Shown here in pieces: positions 1 to 10,900 of a stretch of 64,000 bases of DNA. The translations under genes were made by a program, and so were the position numbers. The notes below the pieces were generated by a model. It was not told the DNA's origin, ran no database searches, and was given only the letters and a program-made list of their open reading frames with translations. Every line of letters begins with the position of its first letter. Position 1 is the stretch's first letter. This DNA is from Galerina marginata (taxonomy: Eukaryota > Basidiomycota > Agaricomycetes > Agaricales > Galerinaceae): positions 434,001-498,000 of the forward strand of contig JAECYW010000034.1 of NCBI GenBank assembly GCA_023014335.1. The letters are read 5' to 3'.

Positions 1-1
1 A

Positions 2-1813
2 AAACCTGAAGCTCAATGGACCTCAAAGCTTCAATGGCAGGCCATCTATCAAGTTTATCTGCACGAACAAGATGTTATAGCTATCACAGCCACTGGCTCT
101 GGGAAAACTATGATTGCCATGTTGCCAACACTTTTGGGTGAAGACAATGAACTGGCACTTATTCTGCTTCCCTTGAATTCATTAATCACAGACTACAAGC
201 GGAAATTTACAGCTATGGGAATTCCCTTTGATGTTTATTGTCCTCACACACCCAACATCCATCCTTACGCCAAATTCTTGCTTATTTCTGCTGATGTCAC
301 TATGGCAGCAAAATGGCCAGATTATTTGGCCAAATTAACAGACAGATTTTCTGTTCTGAGACTTATCTTTGATGAGTCACAGATTCCAATGATCTCAACA
401 GATTATCGGAAGGTCATGAACCTTTTGGACCAGCTGCGTTTAATACCAATGCAGATTGTTCTTCTTACTGGAACATGTCCTCCATCATATGAATCTCGCA
501 TGATGGAAATATTTGGTCTACAGCCCCCTTCCACAGTTATCATCCGAGGTCGCACAGATCGTCCAGAACTGCAATACATTCGAAGAAAGACCTGCACAAC
601 CGTCAACAAAGCATTACAGGAACTTGATCCTATTGTTAAAAGTTATAAACACCTTGCAAATGCTTCTGCACGTGCAATGGTGTTTGTACCATATTTGGCA
701 ACTGGATCTTCTGCTGCTGAACACCTTAAATGTGACTTCTACCACAGCCAACATGGCGATGATGTTCCTGGTCACAACAATTATTTGGAGCATCTCAAAG
801 AGAAAGAAGAAACATACAAAAACTGGTACAATGGCAGAAAGGCAAATGGCACCCAGAGTGACATTATTGTTGCCACAACAGCACTAAGTGCTGGCAATGA
901 TTATCCTTCTGTCCGCCTGGTTGTTCATCTCAACACACCAACTGACATGATCAGTTATGTTCAAGAAGTTTCCAGAGGAGGTCGTGATGGACAACCTACT
1001 CAATGCATTCTTATTCCTATAAACACCAAGGCTCCTCCACAGAAAACACCTGGTAAAGATTATAAAGGCCAGCTGGAAATGCATCAATATGTATTCAAGG
1101 AAGAAAATTGCCTGCGTTATGCTATAACCAGCTTTTGTGATGGTGTTGGGGTGTACTGCTGGGGTGATCCAAGTCGACAAAAGTGCTCTTTGTGTATTGG
1201 AAAACCCATATCACATCTTGGCGACAAACCTCTTCTCACTCCAATAATTTCTCACTCTCACTCTCTTAAACGCAAACAAAGAGGCCCAGAAGACTCCATA
1301 TTTGTGGCACTTTCTGCTACTGCACGCAATCTTATTGCAAAACGTGCAATAGAGAGAATTGAATATGTGTCAAATTTCAAAAAAATGTTGGCACTATTCA
1401 ATGCCTCATGTGCTTACTGTCTCGTGAAGAAAAAAAACACAGGGGCACATTCCATTACTACCTGTCCAGGTTTACAACCTCTTTGGGCAAATTATCGTAA
1501 AATGAAGACATCCATCAAGTATCCTAACAAATTTCCCAACAAATCTTGCTTCTTTTGCCATATTCCTCGTATTGATGATCTTTTACATGATTCTTTTACT
1601 ACAGCAACTGATTGTGATTTTCCTGATATAGTTCCTGTTGTTGCATATCTGGTTTATCTTGACAGTGGTATCCACAAGAATGCAGAAACCTATTTTCAAG
1701 CTAGCTGGAAATCTCTAAAGGACTTCTCACTGTGGCTGGTAAAACTACCAACAGATGGGCGTCTTACTAATATTTCTGCTATTTTTCTATGGTATACAAA
1801 GACCTATCTTTAG
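2..1813 (+). CDS. RecQ-like DNA helicase, 5' end cut by window edge
   Basis: The frame is open from base 2 to the stop at 1811-1813 (603 codons, no intron), so the gene starts left of the window. Near the left end lie a Q-motif-like stretch with W and Q, then Walker A (ATGSGKT, lysine codon about 104-106). Further on come FDES in the motif II position, LTGT (motif III-like), ATTALSAGND (motif V) and QEVSRGGRDGQP (motif VI, close to the RecQ form). The C-terminal third has CxxC pairs (CSLC, CAYC, CFFC) that may bind zinc. Family knowledge: RecQ-like enzymes are 3'-5' ATP-dependent DNA helicases. Motif II reads DESQ rather than DEAH, so activity is uncertain. Related helicases are common in fungal subtelomeres, but no telomere repeat is visible here. 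Helicase family: high confidence. RecQ-like: good. Intactness: unknown. Confidence 0.85.
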   Translation, partial: KPEAQWTSKLQWQAIYQVYLHEQDVIAITATGSGKTMIAMLPTLLGEDNELALILLPLNSLITDYKRKFTAMGIPFDVYCPHTPNIHPYAKFLLISADVTMAAKWPDYLAKLTDRFSVLRLIFDESQIPMISTDYRKVMNLLDQLRLIPMQIVLLTGTCPPSYESRMMEIFGLQPPSTVIIRGRTDRPELQYIRRKTCTTVNKALQELDPIVKSYKHLANASARAMVFVPYLATGSSAAEHLKCDFYHSQHGDDVPGHNNYLEHLKEKEETYKNWYNGRKANGTQSDIIVATTALSAGNDYPSVRLVVHLNTPTDMISYVQEVSRGGRDGQPTQCILIPINTKAPPQKTPGKDYKGQLEMHQYVFKEENCLRYAITSFCDGVGVYCWGDPSRQKCSLCIGKPISHLGDKPLLTPIISHSHSLKRKQRGPEDSIFVALSATARNLIAKRAIERIEYVSNFKKMLALFNASCAYCLVKKKNTGAHSITTCPGLQPLWANYRKMKTSIKYPNKFPNKSCFFCHIPRIDDLLHDSFTTATDCDFPDIVPVVAYLVYLDSGIHKNAETYFQASWKSLKDFSLWLVKLPTDGRLTNISAIFLWYTKTYL

Positions 1814-2910
1814 ATTTAGTTTATTACTTGCATTTATATAATTTACATCAGCTTTTGTGATTTCTTCATACACTATTGGAATATCCACCAGTCTTTTGAA
1901 TATTTCTGAATCATTATTTAGAATACAGGTATCAGTATAATTTATAGAGATACTTGCCTGTAGTTTTATGAAATCTATAATGATTTGAAAAAAAAAAACG
2001 AAAATTCTAATGAATAACCCCCTACTACCCTCAATGTTCCTGATGGGCGGGTAACATGGGAATACAGGCCAGGTACTGAGAGCATGAAGAGTAAGAAGAC
2101 AGTGGATATGAATATTGATCTGGTGCTCCGAGACCCTGTCCAGGCGACTTATGGATTCATCCATCCACCAGGCTTTAACCCGGAGCATGATGACCCCGGC
2201 TGACTCATACCCGTTCATCGCCCTAATGACCCAAACAATCAAATCTGCTCACCTCGGACAATCTAGTGTATTCCTTGCAACGCCTAGGTGTTAAAATGGA
2301 CCGAGACTCTTCTAATCTTCCATCACATAACACTTCTTCAGGACTATGACCATGACAAAAATTTGACACTGAGAAAATCGAGGATATCGAGGACACTGTC
2401 AAGTTCACAGGCGACGATATACTTATCACAGAAGTCTACCAAACTCTGAAGCAACGTCAACGCCCCCCAAAGGGGGGGATATCCTTTCCCAAAGAATGAC
2501 CACATTACAACGATAATGGGAAGGTTACCCATCTCCTTGTAAAAGCTGTGGCAGTTCCAACCATTGGGATAAACAGCACTACTGAGGTGGGAAATTTTTG
2601 CCAGTGGTCAAAAGGTGAGTCAGAGCGCTTGGATTTTGCTAATACGTTTTGCTCTCGTAACTGAGGGCTACACAAAACGGCAAAATGAGATAGCAAAACT
2701 CAAGCGCTGTGCCTAAACGTTTTGACTCTCGTCAGAATAATCCGGCCCCAGTAGTGCAGTGCCCAGATTACAACATTGACGACTATTGACGACGAAGCAA
2801 AGAGGATTACGAGGATTGGTAGCGTGGAAATTAAGTGCCCTAAGATGGTAATGATTTCAGGGTCTTCCTACCTTTTCAAGGCAAAAGTCAGGGGATTATT
2901 CGATCTCACT
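1814..2910. other. AT-rich intergenic stretch with one hairpin
   Basis: No gene is supported. Arms at 2624-2640 and 2692-2708 form an imperfect inverted repeat (15 of 17 bases) around words like GATTTTGC, which recur through 2.6-3.1 kb. The word GTATCAGTATAATTT at 1928 recurs at about 3288, so parts of this stretch are dispersed repeat. The short ORFs have no recognisable domain. Confidence 0.5.
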
Positions 2911-3090
2911 ATAGCACTGCTGCGCCAGGACTATTTTGCCGGGGATGCAAAATGCAAAGCAGGTTGTTTGGATTTTGCCAAGTCACGTGTCCCCACCATA
3001 GGATTGGCAAAATAGGGACTGGCAAAATTCAAACAACGTACCGTCGGATTTTGCCTACCCGTCAAAATAATTGGGCCGCAGCAGTGCTAT
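2911..3090. mobile_element. 180-bp inverted-repeat (MITE-like) element
   Basis: Perfect 14-bp terminal inverted repeats are visible: ATAGCACTGCTGCG at 2911-2924 and its complement at 3077-3090. The inner parts remain partly complementary (CTATTTTGC / TCAAAATAA). A half-site CCCAGTAGTGCAGTGC lies at about 2748. There is no coding capacity. It looks like a non-autonomous DNA element; the flanks show at most a 2-bp (TA/AT) duplication. Confidence 0.6.
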
Positions 3091-3154
3091 TTTGACCTAA
3101 TGTTGCTTACCTCCGACAAATTCTGCTTACGATCTCCCAACGTTCATCGTTCTT

Positions 3155-3628
3155 TCAGTGTAATTAGGCGACGAGGGCGACCGGTCCTCGTCGGTTTTTT
3201 GCGGTCCTGGACCGGTCCTGGTCTTAACCGGTTGCCAACCGGTCCCAACCGGCTTTTCAACACATTATCATCATTATTTTGCATATATGTATCAGTATAA
3301 TTTGTAGAGATCATATATATCTTTAAAACGAGTTCAAGAACGTTAAATTTCGTTGAGAACTGGTGATTCTACGGAAATATTCTCTATTTCCTACACTCTT
3401 GGGAGTTTCAAAATGGTTTTTTTTATTTCTCAGCGAGAACTTTGTCTAAAATTATGATACATAGTGCGTTTTAAAGGGAAAAATGAGGCCTACACTACTA
3501 CCGGTTCGAATCGGTCCTAGGACCGCAAACCGGTCTTCAAACACCGGTCTTTTTCCGGTCTTTTGCGGTCCTGGTCCGGTTTGGTTGCGGTCTTTTTCCA
3601 GTCCTGCAACCGGACTTCAAAACACTGA
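3155..3628. mobile_element. 474-bp MITE-like element with CAGTG termini and CCGGTC subterminal arrays
   Basis: It starts TCAGTGT (3155-3161) and ends ACACTGA (3622-3628). Just inside each end is an array of variants of ACCGGTC / GCGGTCCTGG: 3175-3255 on the left and 3499-3615 on the right. The AT-rich centre has no ORF worth calling. CAGTG termini plus subterminal repeats fit a transposase-mobilised non-autonomous element. No clear target duplication was found. Confidence 0.5.
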
Positions 3629-3679
3629 CTCACAGGGTGGCAGAGGCAACAACATTGAATCCAAATTGAATCCTTAAGT

Positions 3680-3719
3680 ATTTAATAAGCAATCGGCGTG
3701 CCCGAACTGCACAGCCACT
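3680..3719 (-). repeat. LTR-end relic (family of 55.4 kb)
   Basis: The complement reads GTGGCTGTGCAGTTCGGGCA and continues to a GATTGCT..ATTAAATA segment. It matches the start of the LTR-like unit at 55,436 with few changes. Further copies lie at 28,210-28,234 and 49,788-49,830. Confidence 0.5.
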
Positions 3720-3962
3720 ACGTAATTTACTTAACGTGTGCGGAAACAGTAGAAAAAGGAGGTCATTCCTAGAATCACTTAAAACATTTTTAAACAATAA
3801 AATCTGACCTAAAAAATGTTTATTGTGTTCGAGTGAGGTGGATCTTTACTACAGTATCAGCGTTTGGTTTTTTGAGAACGGATTGGAGGCTAAGCGGAAG
3901 CCGATCAGTGGTTGATTGAACATTGATCTTTTGTCAAACCACCATGATCCTCCCAACCACTG

Positions 3963-4035
3963 TGCGCCTCTTCCCTCGAAAACAATGTAGGCCGGTAAGG
4001 GATACCTAAACCCAGCAAGCGAGGATTGTATCATC
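3963..4035 (+). repeat. Internal LTR fragment related to 55,509-55,575
   Basis: The words AATGTAGGCCGG, GGATAC and AGCGAGGA occur in the same order and spacing at both places (CTTCCCT..GCGAGGA). It is a diverged fragment of the same repeat. Its orientation differs from the LTR end at 3,680-3,719, so this small area is itself rearranged. Confidence 0.5.
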
Positions 4036-4524
4036 GAGCTCCCGGGAAGAGACACCGACCCGACAACAAAGATGACGCGGATGCTGGCAGTGTCAGCTAG
4101 CAAAGACGACAATGAATTGAAGACGCTGGATGGGGAGGGAGAGGGAGAGAGCACCGAGGACACAAGGTCACAGGTAACGTGCCTGCAGGTACTACGAGGA
4201 CGACGCGGGAGATTGAAGGGGTATTACCGGACGGGGCGTGAATACGAATGGCGGTGCTCCCGTTCAAGCGGTGAGGAGCTTCGTTAAGCCTCGATTTGTC
4301 GTCGTCCATATGCCCACCTTCTCTCCTTGGTTCCAGACTTGTGTATGGGTGCGAGTCTGTCAGCAGTAAGTAACCTTGTTGCTCGTGTTGCTTTAGGCAT
4401 CATGAGGAATCATTGAGGACAGTAAGTGTTGGCTCACCTCAGAACGATATGTCAGACTTACCTCTGAATTTTCAGTTCTCTGCCAATTGTCCTCAGTGCC
4501 CGCTTTTCGCAACGGTAATGATAA

Positions 4525-4663
4525 CTAAGTGATAGTGGCGGCGGATGAGACACAATAGCGAACAGATAACGGGCCACGAGGAGCCAACCGGAGGTTGGCG
4601 ACGAGAGGCCCGTCGAATAGACAAAATTAAGTGATAGTAGCAGCGGTAGAGGCCCGTCGAATA
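4525..4663 (+). repeat. Imperfect local tandem duplication
   Basis: AAGTGATAGTGGCGGCGG ... GAGGCCCGTCGAAT is followed at 4,628 by AAGTGATAGTAGCAGCGG and GAGGCCCGTCGAAT. The second copy has lost about 55 bp of the middle. No gene is supported. Confidence 0.6.
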
Positions 4664-6786
4664 TGTAGACTTCACCAGTGCCATTCTCTTTACAGTTCAC
4701 AATAAGAATTCTTAGATAAGAGGGCTGAGATTCAGCTATAAAAGTTAAGACTATGCAGTAAATACGCAGAGCCTGAGTGAAAATCAAACCCGACTGGGGA
4801 CGAGTTTTGCCGTGCGAAGCATCGGCCTTCAAGACCAAGTATAATTCAGTATATTCCATCCTCCTCGGGCAAAGACTCAGTGACCTGGGAAAAAAAAAGC
4901 CGAGGACAAGGAGGGTTTTGAAGGGGCAGTCCCGGAAAGATTAGTGGAAACCAATCTCAACAAACGTAAGTCCAGATGCACAGAAATAGTCAAAGAAGAA
5001 GATATCGACAAAACCAGAGCAAAAGCGAAAGAAAAATTGTCAAGACACCTTCTAGAAGAAATCGGAGCAATCGAGGACATGGAGAGGGTAACTGATAGAT
5101 CACCTAAATCGAAAGTGTCCTCTGATTTCTCCAATATTCCAGATCCGCCTAGGAAGGAAGATGACCGCTCGGAGATTCCAAAACCTCCAAGGGGACTCCC
5201 CTCAGGTTGAACAGACAAAGATTTCCAAAGCCAGGTTACTCAGCAATAGCAATAGGGATATTGGTAATTTCAATGAAAGGCTTCGCAGGGAGGCTGCGGT
5301 CGACGCCGTTTGAAAAGAGTGGCAAGTCGGAGGCTTGGCGGGGAGGGTAACGCGTTACGATCGCCTTTGATCGCTGACTCATCGGGCACGCTACCGTCTT
5401 TGTTGCCGGTCGCAGCTCTACTTGGGACTGTCGTTCTCGTCGTGTTCGCAGCTTTACTTCCCAAAGGTTCTCAACGTTCAACTCTTGTTTCGTGTGCCGA
5501 GAAGAATGCAGGTTCATTTTGCGACGGTATGGGCTGCTAGCTACTTAGCTACTTGGCTTTTGTATGTTCACTAGCGACCTATCTTGTGAGTTTACCCCGG
5601 ATATCCTGGTGTCTTTATCATAACCACTGATATTCCACAATTCCATACATAGTGTTTGGGGGCCGGCGCTCACCGCGCGGGTGTTCATGACCGGTCCCGA
5701 CATGCATAGCAAAGGGAGGGTGGGGATCCCTGTCATCTGAGACTATATGGGTGGGCCTGTCGGTCACAGTTAAGGCCGATGCGCAAATCTGTTCAGGGAT
5801 GTGCTGAGATGAGGGACAGGAGCCTTCACATCCACGAGGAACTCGCCCCGCGAGTGGTCATGACATCAGAACCGCATAAACCACTCGAACGACCCCCACA
5901 TGGATGCGGAAAACCCACCGTGTCCGTAAAAGGGCCACGACAACATTGCACCCTCGTAGCACACACATTCATTTGTGCCTACCTATTCATCACAACAATG
6001 TCGGCCTCACGGCGGCTCACCCACCCCCACGTTGACTTAGATACTATCATACTCGAAGGGATCGTCCACAGCACCAGTGCATAACAGTGCACCCACGTCA
6101 GCGGGGTTTCCTACCACCGATCAAAGAAAATTGCGACCACCGTTCTTCTACCAACAATCATCCCCGGTCGGCAGCCCATCCAACACACACGAGCAATAAT
6201 GCACTCATGATCCGAGACGTCTGCTGTCAGAGCGATGCCAAATAAAGTGGCGAGTCTTTCTTCATATTCAAAATTGGCATTCTCAATCGCGCCCAGATGC
6301 TCGCGATCACGATCACGCGCTCCTCAACTGCCTATCGCCGTGTTATTGTTATACTGTTACTATGAACTCTTGAGGTAAGAACTTTATGATCATTGGGGTG
6401 TTTGCTCTTACGAAAAATTCCTGTTTGATCCAACTCCCGGCTAAACTACCAACTGGTGAACCATTCTCGTATGTCTCGTATGTCTGCACCTGCACCTGCT
6501 GCCCAACCGCGTTGCTTTCCTCACTGAGGACCTATTTCTTCCTACTCCGCGCAGTGCAACTTCAGTTTATTCGTTCGCACAGACTTGATTTCATCTGACA
6601 GTTACAACTTCGTGCACCTCTCTCTTGTCCCTCGCTCTGTACAATATCGCGTTGTCTGACCTCATGGGAGCCTACTATATCCACCCCAAATGTAAGCCTC
6701 AAACGCGGAACTGAACAAACACATTAAGTCTATATATTCAATTTATACTTTTAAGAATTAGCGCTAGCAGCGTTGGCCCGTAGTGA
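4664..6786. other. Intergenic, no supported gene
   Basis: The longest readable stretch is a Lys/Glu-rich 88-codon ORF on + (4944-5210) with no domain. It is overlapped by an open frame on the other strand, so neither is called. Nothing else structured was seen. Confidence 0.4.
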
Positions 6787-7592
6787 CCATCAGTAATTTG
6801 TAGTTTTGGTTTCCTGAGGTTTTATAACCTAAAAAAACCGGGAAAAACCACTAAAAAACCAGGAGACCCGTGGACCTGGAAACCCAAGTCCGTTTCGCGG
6901 AAACCTTACTCAAAAACTGCATACGAAAACTTAGAAAACCTCAAAAAACAGCGGAAACCTCAAAACCAAGCTCATAGAGGGCACGGAGACGTCAGAGTTG
7001 TATAAAGTCACATGACTGTACTCGCGCCCAACCTAGTGGGCGACAAAATAGTGCGATGGGTCGAATTCGTCTGTAGTCGCACGGACCAAGGGCACGGACC
7101 AAGGTACGAATTTCAAACTCCGTTGTGGTTCAACCACCTGTCACCGCTGTCGACCGTTGCCGCAAAACTATGCTCACCACCGCTCCCACCGTCAGTCACC
7201 AACGATAATTTCGACGACGACAAAATGCGATGGGAAGATGGCTAAGAGTACAGCAGGGATGGGTAATTTGGGAAAAAATACAAGGCGAGTCTCATCATCG
7301 GTATGATGTCGCTGGCCACCAGTAACTGAACCCATTTTAAAACAGCTAGCCGAGCTGGGGCCTCTGGCAAGAGATTGTGCGCAGACTGCCGTCTGATGAT
7401 AGGTCGGTATACGAGAGTTGAGACTACGCTCTTTCTAGCTTTTTTGACCCTATTATGTACTATCTGAGACCAAGAAATACCTGTTACTTAGTATCTGTAG
7501 ACTTAAAAATATTAGTATGCTACAGGTTTTCGATGTTTCAAGGTTTCCGGGTTTTCAGAAACTCGAAAACATTTTTGACAAATTACTGATGG
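6787..7592. mobile_element. Non-autonomous element with CCATCAG termini and GGTTTCC subterminal repeats
   Basis: Perfect 15-bp terminal inverted repeats are CCATCAGTAATTTGT at 6787-6801 and its complement at 7578-7592. Allowing a 2-base gap, they extend outward with TAGT. Inside the left end, 6806-6965 is packed with GGTTTCC/GGAAACC/GGTTTTT variants. The right end (7525-7570) has GGTTTTC, GGTTTCC and GGGTTTTC. There is no transposase and no convincing ORF. The same combination bounds the Plavaka unit at 43.2-49.6 kb, so this may be a deletion derivative of that family (inference). Confidence 0.65.
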
Positions 7593-7997
7593 ACTAGAGC
7601 GAGTAAATATCACTTGCTAATCAATCACGAAATGGACAAGACCTCGTTTCTGCCATGCTTTAGGACTGGACCACACTTGCCAAGTCAATTTCGGGCGGTA
7701 CGGTCGCACATTTTATTTCCTTTATCATCTCGATATGTTCTACTCGTGTGTCTACTGGAAATCCCAGTCTTTGGCCTCTTTGATGTCTCTGCAAAGATGT
7801 CAAAAAGACGCTAAAGACAAACTGCCAGTGGACGTTTCCTGCTTTCAACTTGGTTAGGTAAATATTTACCCGTGTTTGGCTTCTTATATTTGATATAAAA
7901 GGACTTGCTCTTGTGCTTCAGCGGTCTCTCTCTCTCTTGAACCTCAACCACTACCTTCCCAATTTAGTATCACACAAAGGCCAACTTTCGTCGAGAA
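7593..7997. other. Upstream region of the 8.0-kb gene
   Basis: No gene is supported. A TATA-like TTTGATATAAAAGG lies at about 7,889-7,902, roughly 100 bp before the chosen ATG at 7998. It is followed by a CT-rich tract (GGTCTCTCTCTCTCTTG, 7922-7938) of the sort common at fungal transcription starts. Confidence 0.4.
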
Positions 7998-10900
7998 ATG
8001 TCTTCAGTGAGTCAATACCATCAGTCACATGTGACATCCATCACATCGAATAATATTCAGCAATCCGCTGGATATTTCTACAATCTCCCCTTTTCTCGTT
8101 GTCCGATATTCAACTGATAAATGTTGCAGAAAAAACCTAATGCTTCCGATAAACTGTCGAAGAAGCGCAACAAAGTAGAGCATAGTTGTCTGCTTCATAA
8201 ATTATTATTACTGACAGATATAATAGTCAGCCGCAGCTGTAATGAAGGCAAAGGTAAACAAGACTTCAGAGGTCATCCTATCGGTAGATATTAACATGAA
8301 GCATAGGAAAAAAAGGCAGATAAAGCTACAGAAAAGGTACAATTTTGAAATCAAAAACAAAGATAAAATTAATTCTTTACATATAGCTGGGTCAGATAAA
8401 CGAAGACGCTGAACATGTTGTCGAAAAATCCAAAAAAACACTCAGAGAGCAACTCATCGAGACTGAAAAAATCACCCTCTATGAGACCTTTATTGAAGGC
8501 CAGGTTTCAGTTCACATTCTTGGATCTTGTAATCAAATAAAATCCGACGATGGGACAATCGTTGACAACGGTCCTGAATACAAAGAGCGTATGTGGAACA
8601 CACGACCGCTCGATCCTACAGGACTGTCGGATCTCTTTAATGCGACTGCCTCAGGCCGGTTAATCTACTCCCAAATGCAGGAAAACGCTTTGATTGTAGG
8701 TGTGAGCGCCTCGCTTATACCAGGTCTCAATCTGGCGAAATATCAATCCAACAGCTTTCCACGCGCAAAATTTATAGCGGACGCAGAAGGTCAGATCTAT
8801 ACTATCAATGGCCATCACAGGATCGCTCTAGACAAAAAGGTCCACAAACCTCTTCTGGACCAGAAGAAAATCTACGAAAAGGCCCTGGCCGGATTTGAAA
8901 CACCAAGTGATCACGACACTCCTGAAATCATCGAGGCGCGCGCAAATCTTGCAACTCTCAATGGCGTGCTGTATGAATGCGGATTCTGGGCTGCGATTAT
9001 AATCAATTTGGGTGTGTAAATTTGAAATATCCAACAGATTCTTGAATAATCCAAAATAGATTTAATTATCCAACATCTTCAAGCCGAAGAGATCAAGGCA
9101 TACTTTTCCCGCAATACAGTCAGATTCCACCTTCCCGATACTCCCCATGACTTTTTATGTATGTTGCTAAAGTCGGTCCGAGGTATGTCCAGGGACATTG
9201 GATACGATTACCTGGAAAACCAACTGCGGCGCTCGGATACGGCATTACAAGGCCAACTGCGTCGTGTACTCAAGACCCCAGACCTCCTTTTTTTATTTGC
9301 CGACTTCTACAGCATCCCTATGTTCACATCATCGAAACTCCTCACCTTCAATAGTTTATATAAGTGGCGCTATATCGTCCCTTGTTGGCTCTCAGTCTTT
9401 CTTGCTTTCGGCAGAGATTCTTACCAGTACTTGGCACTGCCCCATGGTCAAAAAGTCGACTCAATCTTGGACATCAATAAGCTTGACAGTTCAACGACAG
9501 GATATGTCTTTGGATTTCTTGACACTGCATTCCACACTATCATTGATTCTGCCTACAAGACACACCTGGCTGCGGCATTTATTGCTTTTGGTAATCCGGA
9601 AAAGAAAGGCGGAGTAACCGACAACTGGGCAGAGTCCTTCAAAGACTACCGTTCGGAAGTTCTTAAAAAGCTCAATATTTTGTCTCAGGAACCTGGACGT
9701 CCAAAGGCACATCGCGGTTGTTTAGGTCTGCTGATTGAACGCGTAAAGTATATTTTGGACGAAGCATACAAAGTCTTCCCAAATATTTGTCAGCTTGGAT
9801 CCCCACTCCCACTTGCTTCGGACTCCTTCCTGCACGACATTGCACACAGTCTTTTTGACAACGAAGATGGGTTTTTTGAGGTACGTCTGGACTTCCTCAG
9901 AAGTCGTAGTCATCTTCCCTTTCTTTGGAATATCTATCAACCTGCTGGATATTTCATCCGCATAGCAGTGTTTATTCGATTTAAATATTTGATCAACCGG
10001 AATCTGTTGGCTGACTGCCCCTTCAGTTTCTTTCACTCTTTGAGCCCACTATTGCCATCCGATATGGATATAAAAAAAAGACAACAGCACCGGTAGAACT
10101 TAAGGACATTTTCCTCCCCTTTGCCACTATTCCCTCTGGGGGAATATCTGCCGACGAAGACTGGATCAAGTTGGACACAGTTCCTATTTTTGATTCCGCT
10201 CTTTCTCAGGTGATTTTTCAACAACTTAACTCCTTTATAGTCTAATGTTTCCTTAGATCTGGGCAGCTACTTTTGGTGCCAGGGGGACCGGAATTTCGGC
10301 AATCAAGACGATGAACACAAACCGGCAACACCTACGCTTTCCGGGCGTTAAAATCGCCGACATTAAGACGATTCCGGAAGACAAAAGATCTGCAATTGTA
10401 AAGATAGACATGGATCATCAAACTATTCTTGGCCTAGCTGAGTGCCTTAATACATGGGTCCACACTCAACGCATGTATGAAGATTCACTTGACGAAGCAA
10501 ACCTTACTCCTGAACAAATTGGTTATCTGGAGGGAGATACCAAGAAATGGGGTTGTACTTTGGCTCCGTCATCCGCTGCTATTCCTCGTGTGGTGGACTT
10601 TGATTTCAAGAAGGCATATGCACTAGACAAAGTCCACAAGGAGGAAATCCTGAGGTGCATTGGTATTCTGGAGTGCTCTCGTTTTCCCTGGTCTGCACAG
10701 TATTCTAGTGGCACACATCAGCATCTTCTCGGTATTGCCAACAGCGTTATGGAGATAGAGCGGAGTCAAGCAGCAATTTACTGCCATTACCTTGGTGAGA
10801 ACACAATTTGGGAGCTTTATGCTAAGGTCCTCGGCTCTGTTCTTCAGTTTTCTCCCCACTTTGTGCCTTGGCATGGCATCACACCTGAAAATCGTGAGGA

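Noticed and set aside
3499..3515. GGTTCGAATC word resembling a tRNA B box
   Set aside because: It is part of the CCGGTC array of the 3,155-3,628 element; no A box or cloverleaf around it.
8208..8441. 77-codon minus ORF
   Set aside because: It lies opposite an intron and exon of the ParB/Srx-like gene and its translation is poly-hydrophobic from A-rich sequence.
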